Counted from the first letter of the stretch, positions 41,574 to 51,218 are shown. The stretch is 64,000 nucleotides of DNA from Rhizobiaceae bacterium (GCA_017644005.1 JAEPMJ010000002.1:62001-126000); one strand, 5' to 3'. Numbers and translations: made by a program. Notes: generated by a model from the sequence alone, not told the origin.

Positions 41574-43285
41574 GCGGCTTCACTTTCTGCGGCGTGGCCG
41601 AGATAGGCTTTCTTGACCACCGGATTGTCGAGCACGGCATCTGGCGGGCCGGAAGCAATGATCCGGCCGAAATCCAGAACCCTCACCTGCGAGCATGCGG
41701 CCCGCACTAGATCCATATCGTGTTCGACCAGCAGGACTGCCGAACCGAAAAGCGCCGGTATCTCGGCAATTCGCTCGCCAAGTTTCAACGCCTGATCGTA
41801 GGACTGTCCGGCTCCCGGTTCGTCGAGGAGCACGACCGCCGGCCGCGCGGCGACCACGCCTGCGACGTCGAGGAGCCGCCGCGTTCCGGCATCAACCGCT
41901 GCAACCGGCACCTGCGGCGATGGGCATCCGATCCAGGCGAGCACCGCGACGCGCTGATCTTCACTCAGGCCGCCTGCGGCCAGATTGAGGTACTCGCCAA
42001 CAGTCAATTCCGGTGCGATGCGCGTTGTCTGCCATGTCCGCCGAACGCCCATTCGCGCCCGGCGGTGCGCACCGATGCCTTCGAGCGGTCGGCCTTCGAC
42101 GCTGACCTGCCCCCCATATCGATCGAGAAACCCTGCGACGGCGTCGATAAAGGTCGACTTGCCCGCTCCGTTAGGCCCGATCAGGCCAACGACCGTTCCG
42201 GCGGGCACATCGAAACTGACGTCTTCCAGCGCAACCACCGAACCGTATCGGACGGTAAGGCCTTTGATGGCGAGCGCGGTGCCGGCGGTTCGGGTGACCG
42301 GCGGAGGTAGATGCTCACGCGATGCACTGGCTTCCGCGACAGGCCTTGCAGGCAACAGCTTGCGTGCCAGTCGGCGGAACGTCTCTGAAATCGTTTCGCC
42401 GGTTGAAAGTGCCTGCGTCGCGCCGATCGCGAATATGACGTTGCCGATATCCTGCGGCAGATCAAGACGCCGGAGCAGTTCCGGAAACATGACGATCAGG
42501 ATGCCACCGATAATCGCCCCCTCCACGAAATGCGCGCCGGCCATTGTGGCCACCGCGAAAAGCAAAAGCGACTGCATCATGGAGAAGTTCTCCGAGACGA
42601 GCGTACCGAGATAACCCGCAAGCATGCCGCCCGAAATGCCGGCGATGAAAGCTGAAATGGCGAATGCCGAAAGCTTGGCCATCGGCACCGAGACACCGTG
42701 CGCGGCAGCCGCCCGCTCCGAGTGCCGGACCGCGAGCCAGGACGCGCCGAGACGGGTGCGCGTGACAAAGGCGAGGCAGATTGCGATCAGCGCATAGATG
42801 ATCAGTACAAACACGAAATACCCTTCGTCGCTGTCGACGATCCCGGGTCGGGGAACGGATATGAACGCGGTCTGCCCCGGATAGGTGATTGTGGCGAGAA
42901 TGGTATCGAACGCCACCGCGAAGGAAAGGGTCACGATGGCAAGGTTGATACCGCGCAGCCGCAGAGCCGGAAGGCCGATGGCAACGCCCAGCGGCACCGC
43001 AGCCAGTCCTCCCGCGACGATCCACGCCACAAGTCCGCCAGGTGCATTCCAGACATTGAGATAGCCCACTGTCCAGGCGCCGACACCGGCAAACGACATC
43101 TGGCAGAGCGCGATCATTCCGGTGCGGCCGGTCACCAGGCCAAGGCTGAGAAGAGCTACCGCGGTGATAAGCACCGCAGTTGCCAGGAACACCCAGTAGG
43201 GCGGCAGCAATCCGACGATCGCAGCGCCCGCTACGGCCAGCGACACCGCAATTGTAAGTGCTGAACGAAGGCTAGCGTGCATCAT
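41570..43285 (-). CDS. LivM-LivG fusion: ABC permease joined to ATPase
   Basis: A 571-residue fusion. The N-terminal half (about residues 1-310) is a LivM permease with about 8-9 membrane segments; the C-terminal half (about 330-571) is a LivG ATPase with Walker A GPNGAGKST, Walker B VVLLDEPGAGQ and H-loop LLVEHDMDLV. The signature region reads VDAGTRRLLDVAG instead of LS[YF]GQ-type, so the Ser is missing though one Gly remains. Such fused LivMG proteins occur in alphaproteobacteria. The ATG at 43285 overlaps the livH end; the frame extends to 43378 inside livH. Order K-H-MG-F fits one transporter. Confidence 0.88.
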   Translation of the reverse strand: MMHASLRSALTIAVSLAVAGAAIVGLLPPYWVFLATAVLITAVALLSLGLVTGRTGMIALCQMSFAGVGAWTVGYLNVWNAPGGLVAWIVAGGLAAVPLGVAIGLPALRLRGINLAIVTLSFAVAFDTILATITYPGQTAFISVPRPGIVDSDEGYFVFVLIIYALIAICLAFVTRTRLGASWLAVRHSERAAAAHGVSVPMAKLSAFAISAFIAGISGGMLAGYLGTLVSENFSMMQSLLLFAVATMAGAHFVEGAIIGGILIVMFPELLRRLDLPQDIGNVIFAIGATQALSTGETISETFRRLARKLLPARPVAEASASREHLPPPVTRTAGTALAIKGLTVRYGSVVALEDVSFDVPAGTVVGLIGPNGAGKSTFIDAVAGFLDRYGGQVSVEGRPLEGIGAHRRARMGVRRTWQTTRIAPELTVGEYLNLAAGGLSEDQRVAVLAWIGCPSPQVPVAAVDAGTRRLLDVAGVVAARPAVVLLDEPGAGQSYDQALKLGERIAEIPALFGSAVLLVEHDMDLVRAACSQVRVLDFGRIIASGPPDAVLDNPVVKKAYLGHAAESEAA

Positions 43286-44141
43286 CCCAGCGGGCTCCCC
43301 TCTGCGACCACAGGAGGACGCCCAGAATGACCAGGAACGGTATCGCACCGCGATACTGGCTGACGCCGTCAAAGCCACTCACCAGGCCTTCAACCACGCC
43401 GAGCACGATACCTCCGGCGAGCGCGATCCAGAACGAGCGGAACAGCCCGACAAGCGCTGCCGCCAGCGCCGGCACCACGAGAAGGCTCAGTGTCATGAAA
43501 TTGGGAGAGCGCTGCGGCGCGATGATCATAAGTGCGAATGCCGTGAAGGAGCCTGTCACCGCCCAAACGAATATCGACAGCAGTTTCACACGCACACCGA
43601 GCAGTTCAGCGGCCATCGGCCGCTCCGAAAGCGCTCGAAGATGCAGTCCCGTCCGCGTAAGGTTGAGGAACCAGTCGGCAAGAAGCGTGAAAAGCACGGC
43701 AAGGCCAATGGTCAGCGCCGACGCGATCGTCACCTCCACGCCCGCCAGGCGGAAAGCCGAGCCGGGAAAGAGATCGGGCATCACGTGAGGATGCTGCCCG
43801 CCGGTCAACCTCAGCCCGATTGCGATCAACCCCACCAGAAGCGCCACGGTGACGGCGGCCTTCGTTGATGCCGCGGATTCGGCGAACCAGGTTGTCATGA
43901 CGAAACCGATTAGAACGCCCGCGATCGTGCCGCCCGCGATACCGGCGAAAACCGACGGCCAAAGCGGAAACCCAGCGTCATAGAGCGTGATAAGCACGAA
44001 GGTGCCGGCGGTGCCGATGGCTGCTCCGGTGAAGTTCACCACCGCAACCAGCCTGTAGGTGAATACGGCGCAAACGCCCAGCAGCGCGTACGCGCCAGCC
44101 GCGGTCAGCCCTGCTACCGCCGATGTCAAAAGAGAGTTCAT
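43272..44141 (-). CDS. livH: ABC transporter permease LivH
   Basis: A 289-residue permease of the LivH family with about 8 membrane segments, typical start NSLLTSAVAGLTAAGAYALL and the motif FTYRLVAVVNFTGAAIGTAG. Its last 14 bases overlap the livMG start. It forms the membrane channel with LivM. A strong hairpin separates it from livK upstream, and the intergenic gap is short (57 bases). Confidence 0.9.
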   Translation of the reverse strand: MNSLLTSAVAGLTAAGAYALLGVCAVFTYRLVAVVNFTGAAIGTAGTFVLITLYDAGFPLWPSVFAGIAGGTIAGVLIGFVMTTWFAESAASTKAAVTVALLVGLIAIGLRLTGGQHPHVMPDLFPGSAFRLAGVEVTIASALTIGLAVLFTLLADWFLNLTRTGLHLRALSERPMAAELLGVRVKLLSIFVWAVTGSFTAFALMIIAPQRSPNFMTLSLLVVPALAAALVGLFRSFWIALAGGIVLGVVEGLVSGFDGVSQYRGAIPFLVILGVLLWSQRGARWDDAR

Positions 44142-44160
44142 TGGCCGTTCCAGTTGGAGG

Positions 44161-44191
44161 CGCGCAGGCGGCGAAGGTCGCCGCCTGCGCG
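44161..44191 (-). promoter_or_regulatory. intercistronic hairpin between livK and livH
   Basis: A perfect 14-bp stem (CGCGCAGGCGGCGA at 44161-44174, TCGCCGCCTGCGCG at 44178-44191) with a 3-base loop, and no T-run. It lies 7 bases after the livK stop. Like the choX and tctC hairpins, it probably protects binding-protein mRNA or damps downstream expression. Confidence 0.75.
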
Positions 44192-44198
44192 AGATTGC

Positions 44199-45383
44199 CT
44201 ATTGCATGGTTGGCAAAACGAGCCATTCAGGCGTCTCGACGGTCCAGTTGCCCTTTTCGAGCTTCATGACCTTGGTGGCCTGCATGGGCGCATGCTTGTC
44301 AGCTTCACCGAAGACGTACGGGCTGCCGATCAGATCGTATTCTCTCGGGTCCATCTTCAGCAGCGCCTCGCTCACGCTTTCGCGGGTCACTTCACCGTCG
44401 ATACCCCTGATGACGTCCAGAAACACCTGTGCGGCGAGATACCCGCCCTGCGAGAAGGCGGTCAGCGGTCGGCCTGCAGCGCTCATGGCTGCAATCCACT
44501 CCTGATTGGCCTCCGAACCGGTTTCGGTGAACGGCTCCCATTCGGTGCCGACATAGACCGGCTGACTTGTGTCGGCCAACGCCTTCGCAACTTCGACGGT
44601 GTACCCAGGGGCGAGAAACAGCCAGTTGATACCTTCGATCTTCTGGGCATCGACCGTCTTGATGAGCTGCACCACCTGGGGCTCCACCTGATTGGTGAGC
44701 ACTGCGTCGCAGCCTTCGTCCCGCGCCTTGATCACGTAAGGCGTGAGATCACCCTGGAAGGGCAGCGTAAGATCAAGAACGTGGATCTTCTGACCGGTTA
44801 GTTTTTCCCAGTCGGCGATCGCGCCCTTGTAGGCTTCCTGCGTGCCGCCGATGATGATGAAGAAGGCGCACAGCTTCTGCGCGTTCAGCTCGTTGGTGGC
44901 GTAGTATGCCATGGCCGTCGACAACGTATAGGGGCCGACATTGACTGGCGCCACGTTTGGCGAGTTGAAGCACGCAGCATCGACGCCGAGGCCCTGCACG
45001 GCAAGAACGCTCTTGCGGCTATAGGTCGTTCCATTGACTGCACAATCGAGGAGACTGGCGGAACCGACCAGTGCCACCACCTCCTTGTTGTCGATCAGAT
45101 CGCGGGCTGCTTGCGCTGCAACTTGCGGATCGGCCTTGTCATCGGAAATCGCGTATTCGATCTTACAGCCGTTGATGCCACCCTCTGCATTCACCTTGTC
45201 GAAGACGACCTGTGCCGCTTCCGGCACCTCGCTGAAGTCGGCGGGGCCGGTAATGGTGGAGACAGCACCGACAGAAATCGTGCCGTTGGCGCAGGTCGGA
45301 GCAGCAGATGCCGTTCCGGTGAACGCCGCGGCGGCGAAGCCCGCCAACCCGGCGACTGTCAACAGTTTCAATTTCAAACGCAT
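44199..45383 (-). CDS. LivK-type periplasmic substrate-binding protein
   Basis: A 394-residue periplasmic binding protein (type I fold, peripla_BP_6). Signal peptide LLTVAGLAGFAAAAFTGTAS with cleavage near ASA-AP. Body pattern TISVGAVSTITGPADFSEVP, then ISDDKADPQVAAQAARDLID and VALVGSASLLDC. The ligand residues cannot be read with confidence. GGAGG lies 4-8 bases before the ATG at 45383; the frame extends to 45560 within CobW. Two Cys pairs (CANG/C46 region and DC...CF) suggest disulfides. The substrate is unknown; neighbours suggest amine- or amide-derived compounds. Confidence 0.9.
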   Translation of the reverse strand: MRLKLKLLTVAGLAGFAAAAFTGTASAAPTCANGTISVGAVSTITGPADFSEVPEAAQVVFDKVNAEGGINGCKIEYAISDDKADPQVAAQAARDLIDNKEVVALVGSASLLDCAVNGTTYSRKSVLAVQGLGVDAACFNSPNVAPVNVGPYTLSTAMAYYATNELNAQKLCAFFIIIGGTQEAYKGAIADWEKLTGQKIHVLDLTLPFQGDLTPYVIKARDEGCDAVLTNQVEPQVVQLIKTVDAQKIEGINWLFLAPGYTVEVAKALADTSQPVYVGTEWEPFTETGSEANQEWIAAMSAAGRPLTAFSQGGYLAAQVFLDVIRGIDGEVTRESVSEALLKMDPREYDLIGSPYVFGEADKHAPMQATKVMKLEKGNWTVETPEWLVLPTMQ

Positions 45384-45423
45384 ATCCTTACCTCCCGTGG
45401 TTTCGATGCGATTGGCTGCACTT

Positions 45424-46533
45424 TCAGGCCAGTTCTTCCTGCCTTGCCGGCCTGGAAATGGCTCCGGCTTCGATCGAGGCGAACCTGGCAAGAGTCCGCT
45501 CGATGATCTCCCTGTCGATGTTCCGAACGATGAAAACGATGCGGGTTCGGCGGTCGGCATCCGGCCAGCCGTTCAATCGGGCTGGCGGATGGACGACGTT
45601 CTGGACGGCATGCACGACCATCGGCCGGTCCGGATCATCCGAGAGGTAGACGAGCCCCTTCATGCGAAGGAGGTCCTGGCCCTTGAGCATGGTCAGATAT
45701 TCGAGCCATTGCGCAAATGCTGGCCACGCAACCGGTTCGTCGATCACGAAGGCGTAGGACCGAATGCCGTGATGCGCGAACGCGTGTGCGCGATGATGGT
45801 GTTCGTGCGAACAATGCGGGTCGGCGCAGTGGTCATCGTGAACGTGCGCATGGTCGGCAGCCCGTGCGGCATCGCGGAACCGCGCTACGACATCGCCGGA
45901 AAGTCTGTCCGGATCAAAGCCGCCGCCTGACAGCACCAGGTCCGCGTCAACTTCGCCATGCGCCACTGTGACAAGCATGGCGGTCGGCGTGAGACGCGCG
46001 AGCCGGAGGCGAAGCGCTTCCGCATCCGCGTCATCAGCGATGTCGGTTTTAGTGACCAGAACACGGTCGGCGACGGCCACCTGCTTTGCGGCCTCCTGAT
46101 GCTGATCAAGCGTGGCAAGGCCGTTGACGGCGTCGACTGTGGCTACAACCCCATCGATGACGAAAAGCTCCGCCAGCTCGAGGTCGACGATAAGCGTGTG
46201 CAGAATGGGCACCGGGTCGGCGAGCCCGGTCGTTTCAATGAGGATGCGCCGCACCGGCGGCAGTTCGCCGCAATCTGCCCGCGCGGCCACGTCTTTCAGG
46301 GTGGTGACGAGATCGTCGCGAACCGTGCAGCAGATGCAGCCATTGTCGAGAAGCGCGAACTGCTCTTCGCTCGTTTCAACGAGCAGATGATCGAGACCGA
46401 CAGCACCGAACTCATTAATGATCGCCACAGTCCCATCGAGTTCCGGCTGACGCAGCAGATGATTGAGAACGGTGGTCTTGCCCGATCCCAGAAACCCGGT
46501 CAGGACAGTCACCGGGATACGAAGAGAGCTCAT
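45424..46533 (-). CDS. CobW/COG0523-family GTPase (metallochaperone-like)
   Basis: A 369-residue COG0523 GTPase. Walker A GFLGSGKTT, the metal-binding CICC in NGCICCTVRDDL, the LIETTGLADP switch, and the TKTD guanine motif. A His/Asp/Cys-rich insertion (HAHVHDDHCADPHCSHEHHH) would bind metal, probably zinc. Such proteins deliver Zn or other metals to client enzymes. It overlaps the amidohydrolase stop by 4 bases (ATGA), making that enzyme the likely client. The gene is 40 bases upstream of livK. The C-terminal CobW_C domain is complete. Confidence 0.9.
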   Translation of the reverse strand: MSSLRIPVTVLTGFLGSGKTTVLNHLLRQPELDGTVAIINEFGAVGLDHLLVETSEEQFALLDNGCICCTVRDDLVTTLKDVAARADCGELPPVRRILIETTGLADPVPILHTLIVDLELAELFVIDGVVATVDAVNGLATLDQHQEAAKQVAVADRVLVTKTDIADDADAEALRLRLARLTPTAMLVTVAHGEVDADLVLSGGGFDPDRLSGDVVARFRDAARAADHAHVHDDHCADPHCSHEHHHRAHAFAHHGIRSYAFVIDEPVAWPAFAQWLEYLTMLKGQDLLRMKGLVYLSDDPDRPMVVHAVQNVVHPPARLNGWPDADRRTRIVFIVRNIDREIIERTLARFASIEAGAISRPARQEELA

Positions 46534-48209
46534 GACGATGCCCCCCGTTCATAGACGAGGCGTCCCTCGAAATAGGTCTGCAGCACATTGGTGTCGGCGA
46601 TTTCGTCTGACGGCACCTCCAGCACATTGCGATCCAGCACGATGAAGTCTGCGGACTTGCCGATCTCAAGCGAACCGACGGTGCCATCAAGCCCCATGAC
46701 CTTGGCCGGGTTGATGGTGAAGATCTCCAGCACAGTGGCAATGTCGAGCGCCTGTTCCGGCCACAGCGCTTCGCCCGGGAAATCACCGGATGGATTCTGG
46801 CGGGTCACCAGCCCTTCCATGCCGTTCCACGGATCAGGATTGGGAATCACCGGCCAGTCTGACCCGGCGGCCATCAGCGCGCCCGCTTGCAGCAGATCCT
46901 GATTGGGCCAGAACCGCGTCGCACGGTCCACGCCCATGGTCTGCTTGTGGCCTTCAAGGAAGGAAGTTGGATACCAAAGGAACGGCGACAGGTCGGCGGC
47001 GACGCCAAGCTCGGCGAAACGCTTGATGTCATCGGGAGCGATGTAACTCGCATGTGCGATGTGATGCGTCAGATTGGTCGGTCCGTTGAATGACCGCACC
47101 ACGTCGATTGCATCGAGCGCCTGAGTAACTGCGGCGTCGCCTGCGCAGTGAATTTTTACTGCGATGTCGAGTTCCTCGCAGCGCCCGACCCAGCGCACCA
47201 GCTCGGGCACCGTCGCCAGCGTGGTTCCGCGAAAGCAGCAGCCGAGAATAGGGTTCTTGGTGTAAGGCTCGTGGAAAGCTGCGGTGCGCGCACCTGGAAC
47301 ACCGTCCAGAAAGACCTTGGCGAAATCAGGCTTCACATGCGCCGAGCGATACCCCTCGCGCAGCGCAAAAAGCTCTTCGCCGGCAATGCCGAACATGAAG
47401 GATGGTTCCATCACCGGCAACGCAGCCGCCGCCCATGCAGTGAGTTGTCCGCGATCGTCCAGCCCTTTTAGAGCAGCGATGACCGGCTGCATGGCGGCTG
47501 CGTCGAGAAACGCGGTCACACCATAGGAATTAAGCGTCGCGACGGAGCGGGCTATTGCAGCGCGATCCATTTCCGGTGTGTAGTGTCCCGAATTCACGAT
47601 AGCGCGTTCGACAAGACCGGATGCGGCCTCGATCATCATGCCGGTCAGCGCCCCGGTCTCTGCGTCGCGGCCCAGACCGCCCTGATCTGGATCCGGCGAA
47701 TCGGCCGTGAGGCCAGTAATGCGCATGGCCTCCGAATTTACCCAGCGATTGTGATAGGTGTCGTCGCGCAGCATGACCGGGCGGCCAAGGCTCGCCTCGT
47801 CGAGTGCGGCCAGGGCTTTCACCGTGTTCAGCTCGGGCCACATGTCGCTGCCCCATTGCTGACCGATAATCCACTTTCCCTCGGGTGAATTTTCGGCCGC
47901 CTCGCGCACCTTGGCGAAAATTTCTTCAGGGCTGGACAGGCTGGAAAAGCGCAGCTCGAACAGCTCGGCCTGCCCGCCCAGCATCAGATGGTTGTGAACA
48001 TCGACGATGCCCGGCATAGCCATGCGGCCCTGGAGGTCGAGTTCACGCGTATCGCTAGCTTTGTGCGGATCAACCGCAGCATTGTCGCCGACTGCCAGAA
48101 TGCGACCGCCGCGAACGGCCATGGCACTCGCCCAGGAACGCTTGTCGTCCACTGTGTAGATGCGGCCGTTTCTGACAATCAGATCGGCGACTGCTGGTTG
48201 CTCGGTCAT
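46530..48209 (-). CDS. YtcJ-like amidohydrolase (Amidohydro_3)
   Basis: A 559-residue TIM-barrel amidohydrolase. N-terminal beta-domain (RNGRIYTVDDKRSWASAMAV), the metal-ligand DVHNHL, IHCAGDAAVTQALDAIDVV with a metal/catalytic His, SDWPV with the C-terminal catalytic Asp, and NPAKVMGLDGTVGSLEIGKS, the usual end. YtcJ-like enzymes hydrolyse N-substituted amides, hydantoins or formamides, often unassigned. GGAGGAGGAACCG before the ATG is a strong ribosome site. It is followed by the overlapping CobW gene, suggesting that metal delivery is part of its maturation. The 38-base gap to the SDR holds no gene. Confidence 0.9.
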   Translation of the reverse strand: MTEQPAVADLIVRNGRIYTVDDKRSWASAMAVRGGRILAVGDNAAVDPHKASDTRELDLQGRMAMPGIVDVHNHLMLGGQAELFELRFSSLSSPEEIFAKVREAAENSPEGKWIIGQQWGSDMWPELNTVKALAALDEASLGRPVMLRDDTYHNRWVNSEAMRITGLTADSPDPDQGGLGRDAETGALTGMMIEAASGLVERAIVNSGHYTPEMDRAAIARSVATLNSYGVTAFLDAAAMQPVIAALKGLDDRGQLTAWAAAALPVMEPSFMFGIAGEELFALREGYRSAHVKPDFAKVFLDGVPGARTAAFHEPYTKNPILGCCFRGTTLATVPELVRWVGRCEELDIAVKIHCAGDAAVTQALDAIDVVRSFNGPTNLTHHIAHASYIAPDDIKRFAELGVAADLSPFLWYPTSFLEGHKQTMGVDRATRFWPNQDLLQAGALMAAGSDWPVIPNPDPWNGMEGLVTRQNPSGDFPGEALWPEQALDIATVLEIFTINPAKVMGLDGTVGSLEIGKSADFIVLDRNVLEVPSDEIADTNVLQTYFEGRLVYERGASS

Positions 48210-48247
48210 CGGTTCCTCCTCCCTTGAACCTGGTCGGTTCTAATCGT

Positions 48248-49021
48248 CTAAGCCGCCCGGTTCTGCACCGGCGCCCGCCCGCCTCCATCCGCCACCAACA
48301 CAGCGCCGGTGACGAAAGAGGCTTGGGAGGACGCGAGGAACAAGCAGCAGGCAGCAATTTCGTCAGGCGTGCCGACGCGGCCGAGCGCAATGCGGCGCGT
48401 CAGCGCCGAAAATTCGCTTTCGCGCGATGTACCGTTGGCGCGCGCGGCCTCATCCATCTCGTCTTCGCTCATCGGAGTGCGTACCCAGCCAGGCGCCACG
48501 GCGTTGGCGCGGATGCCGTCACGGCCATGCGCGTAGGCGAGCGAACGGGTATATGCGACGAGGCCCGCCTTCGAGGCCGCATAAGCCGCGTTGTCCGGGC
48601 TGGCATTGAACGCAGCAACGGAGGCAACGTTGACGATGGCGCCGCCCGAAATCTTGAGCAGCGGCAGCGCAGCCCGGCATACATTCATCGAACCGGTGAG
48701 GTTGACCGCGAGCGTGTTGTTCCAGACCTCGTCGGTGACACTTTCGGGCGTATCGGGTTCCAGCATGCCGGCGGCATTGACCAAGATGTCCAGCTGACCG
48801 CCGCAGGCTGCGAGCGCCTTTTGGATGTCGGATACGCGCGTGACATCGCCGTGCACGGCCATTGCGCCGATGGCGCTTGCGGTCTCGTCCAGTTTCCCGC
48901 CGCCGAAGCCGAAACAGATCACTGTCGCGCCTTCTCGCGCGAAACGCTCGGCAACCGCGCGACCCATGCCGGTGGCGGCACCGGTGACGAGAGCGGTGAG
49001 CCCAGTCAGCTGCCCGCTCAT
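48248..49021 (-). CDS. SDR-family oxidoreductase
   Basis: A 257-residue classical SDR with TGAATGMG (cofactor Gly-rich loop), NAAG, the catalytic Ser in VNVASVAAFN and YAASK with Tyr and Lys, and VAPGWVRTPM. No specific substrate can be read. The ATG at 49021 overlaps the previous SDR's stop (ATGA), so it starts there, not at 49033. It belongs to the catabolic run between the second SDR and the amidohydrolase. Confidence 0.88.
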   Translation of the reverse strand: MSGQLTGLTALVTGAATGMGRAVAERFAREGATVICFGFGGGKLDETASAIGAMAVHGDVTRVSDIQKALAACGGQLDILVNAAGMLEPDTPESVTDEVWNNTLAVNLTGSMNVCRAALPLLKISGGAIVNVASVAAFNASPDNAAYAASKAGLVAYTRSLAYAHGRDGIRANAVAPGWVRTPMSEDEMDEAARANGTSRESEFSALTRRIALGRVGTPDEIAACCLFLASSQASFVTGAVLVADGGGRAPVQNRAA

Positions 49022-49824
49022 GACAGCCCCCACTGTCTAGCGACCGCAAAGCCGGTTTCCGGCAGGCTCGATCCGCCATCCACCGTCATGATCTGGCCGG
49101 TCATATATCTGGATTGCGGCGAGGCGAGGTAGAGCATCGCATATGCGATATCGTCGGCCTGTCCCTTGCGCCCCATCGGTATGTGTTGCGCGAGTTCTGC
49201 CGCGGTTTCCGGCTTGCTCATGGTGCCGCGGCCGGGCTTGTCGATGAAACCGGGCGCAACGCCGTTGACCGTAATGCCATCGCGGGCGTATTCGAACGCC
49301 GCGGCGGCAATGAAGCCGTTCACGCCCGCCTTGGCGGCGGAATAATGCGCCCCGCCCCCCATTGCCAGATGTGCGGACACTGACGACGTTATGAGAACGC
49401 GACCGAAACGGTTGGCGCGCATGTGGGGCACTGATGCCTGAGTCAGCCAGATCGCGGCATTCAGGTTGATGTTGATCGTTTCAGCGAGCTTCTGCTCATC
49501 CAGATCCTCGATGGCGGCCCAGGGGCAGCCGCCGGCATTGTGAAGCATGATGTCTAGTCGTCCATGACGCGCCGCCACGCCGTCGACCAGCGCCCGAAGA
49601 TCAGTTCGTGTCAGTGAGACAAACGGAACTGCCTCCGCCTTCAGGCCCCGACCGGTCAGGTCCCTGGCCAGAGTTTCGGCGACATCGGTTGTCCGGTTGG
49701 CTATGACGACATGCGCTCCAGCTTCGGCGAAACGCGTTGCGCAGGCCGCTCCGATGCCGCGCCCGCCGCCAGTGACGATCGCCACCCTGCCGGAAAGGTC
49801 GAAGGGCCGGTCGATCGCAGTCAC
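49018..49824 (-). CDS. SDR-family oxidoreductase
   Basis: A 268-residue classical SDR with TGGGRGIG, NAGG, the catalytic Ser in LITSSVSAHLAMGG, YSAAK, and VAPGFIDKPG after the active site. The start is a GTG at 49824, overlapping the aminotransferase stop as GTGA; the longer frame from 49911 is inside that gene. A pair of adjacent SDRs suggests two redox steps or one heteromeric enzyme in the pathway. Confidence 0.87.
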   Translation of the reverse strand: MTAIDRPFDLSGRVAIVTGGGRGIGAACATRFAEAGAHVVIANRTTDVAETLARDLTGRGLKAEAVPFVSLTRTDLRALVDGVAARHGRLDIMLHNAGGCPWAAIEDLDEQKLAETININLNAAIWLTQASVPHMRANRFGRVLITSSVSAHLAMGGGAHYSAAKAGVNGFIAAAAFEYARDGITVNGVAPGFIDKPGRGTMSKPETAAELAQHIPMGRKGQADDIAYAMLYLASPQSRYMTGQIMTVDGGSSLPETGFAVARQWGLS

Positions 49825-51218
49825 AGCGCGCCCTCCCGCTTCAGAAGTTCGACAAACTGCCGAAACGTCCTGGTGTGTTGCGCAATGTCCGCTGCCGATG
49901 TGTCCGGACACATCAGAAACATCGTGTGGAAAGGCGTCACCAGGATGCCCTCGTTCATGTAATAGGCATGAAGCAGCGTCTCGATGTCGCCGCGCCGGGT
50001 CGCGACAACCTCCGCTCCATTGCGCGGCGGGCGCGGCATGAACATGATCTCTGCGCGCGCCCCGATCTGGGTGACGTGCCAGGGTAGGCCATTGTCTGCG
50101 ATGACGCGGCGGGCGCCTTCCGCCAGTTGCGCAGCATTGGCGATCATCGCTTCGAAGTTTTTTTCGGTCAGCACCTCGCCAAGCGCTGCGCGCATCGTGG
50201 CAATAGTAAGTGCACTGCCCGCCAGCGTACCGCCGATACCCAGATGTGCTGACTGGCGTTTACGCGGATTGACGTCCGGCACGAGTTTCCGCAGGCGCTG
50301 CGATATCTCTTCGGTAACGCCGAATACGCCAGCGGGGATGCCGCCGGCGATCGCCTTGCCGCAAACGAAGATATCGGGTTCCAGGTCGTTGAGTTTGGTA
50401 TAGCCGCCGGGCCCGCAGGAAATGGTGTGGGTTTCGTCGATAATGAGGACGGAGCCGTGCTTGCGGCAGAGTGCCCGCAGCGCCTCATGAAACCCGTCCT
50501 CTACCGGGATCATGCCAAAATTGGTCATCAGCGGCTCGGCTAGCACGCAAGCGACATCTTCCTCGGCGAGTGCCTTTTCAAGTGCTGAAATGTCGTTGAA
50601 TTCGACGACCTTCGACACTGCGGCGTGGTCGACGCCGTTCGGATGGATCATGTTCCTCAGACCCATCTTGCCGTCTCTGATCTCGACATGCGCCTCCTCG
50701 ACACCGCCGTGATAGCAGCCTGAAAACACAAGTACCTTGTTGCGACCGGTGATCATGCGCGAGATACGGATCGCGCCGCGATTGGCGTCGGTGGCTGAAG
50801 TTGTCAACGTCCAGTAGGGAAGTCCGAAACGGCGCGCGAGTTCCTTGCCCACCCACAGCGAGTCTTCGGTCGGCAGCATCATCGTGGTGCCGCTCCGCAG
50901 CTGGTGGACGGCGGCGCGCGTCACCGCTTCAACCGCGTGGCCGCACATGCCGCCAGTATCGCCCAGCGCGAAATCCACGTAGCTGCAGCCGTCAATGTCC
51001 GTGACGTGCGACCCTGATGCGTTCTGCACATAGACGGGAAAGCCGCCGGCCCAGCGCCGCATCCAGTGCGACGGACCTCCATAAAGGAAATGTCTGCGTC
51101 CCTCCGCCCAGGCGACCGCGGATCTGGGATGCAGGTCGGCAAAGCGGCGCTGCTCGCGATCGATGAGGCGATCAACGATCTCCGCTGTGGGTTTCTCGAT
51201 TGGAACGAAAGCGTTCAT
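49821..51218 (-). CDS. class III PLP aminotransferase (GSA-aminomutase-like)
   Basis: A 465-residue fold-type I enzyme of the class III / glutamate-1-semialdehyde aminomutase-like group. PLP-binding lysine lies in DIFVCGKAIAGGIPAG; the phosphate-binding TTSATDANRGAIRISR and DETHTISCGPGG (Asp of the pyridine nitrogen) are present. The N-terminus IEKPTAEIVDRLIDREQRRF recalls omega-transaminases acting on beta-amino acids. The ATG at 51218 overlaps the ALDH stop by 4 bases. It probably passes an amino group to make a semialdehyde for the upstream ALDH. Confidence 0.87.
   Translation of the reverse strand: MNAFVPIEKPTAEIVDRLIDREQRRFADLHPRSAVAWAEGRRHFLYGGPSHWMRRWAGGFPVYVQNASGSHVTDIDGCSYVDFALGDTGGMCGHAVEAVTRAAVHQLRSGTTMMLPTEDSLWVGKELARRFGLPYWTLTTSATDANRGAIRISRMITGRNKVLVFSGCYHGGVEEAHVEIRDGKMGLRNMIHPNGVDHAAVSKVVEFNDISALEKALAEEDVACVLAEPLMTNFGMIPVEDGFHEALRALCRKHGSVLIIDETHTISCGPGGYTKLNDLEPDIFVCGKAIAGGIPAGVFGVTEEISQRLRKLVPDVNPRKRQSAHLGIGGTLAGSALTIATMRAALGEVLTEKNFEAMIANAAQLAEGARRVIADNGLPWHVTQIGARAEIMFMPRPPRNGAEVVATRRGDIETLLHAYYMNEGILVTPFHTMFLMCPDTSAADIAQHTRTFRQFVELLKREGAL

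Noticed and set aside
44161-44191. Intrinsic terminator after livK
   Set aside because: The stem is strong but there is no T-run, and livH follows at once; treated as an intercistronic hairpin.
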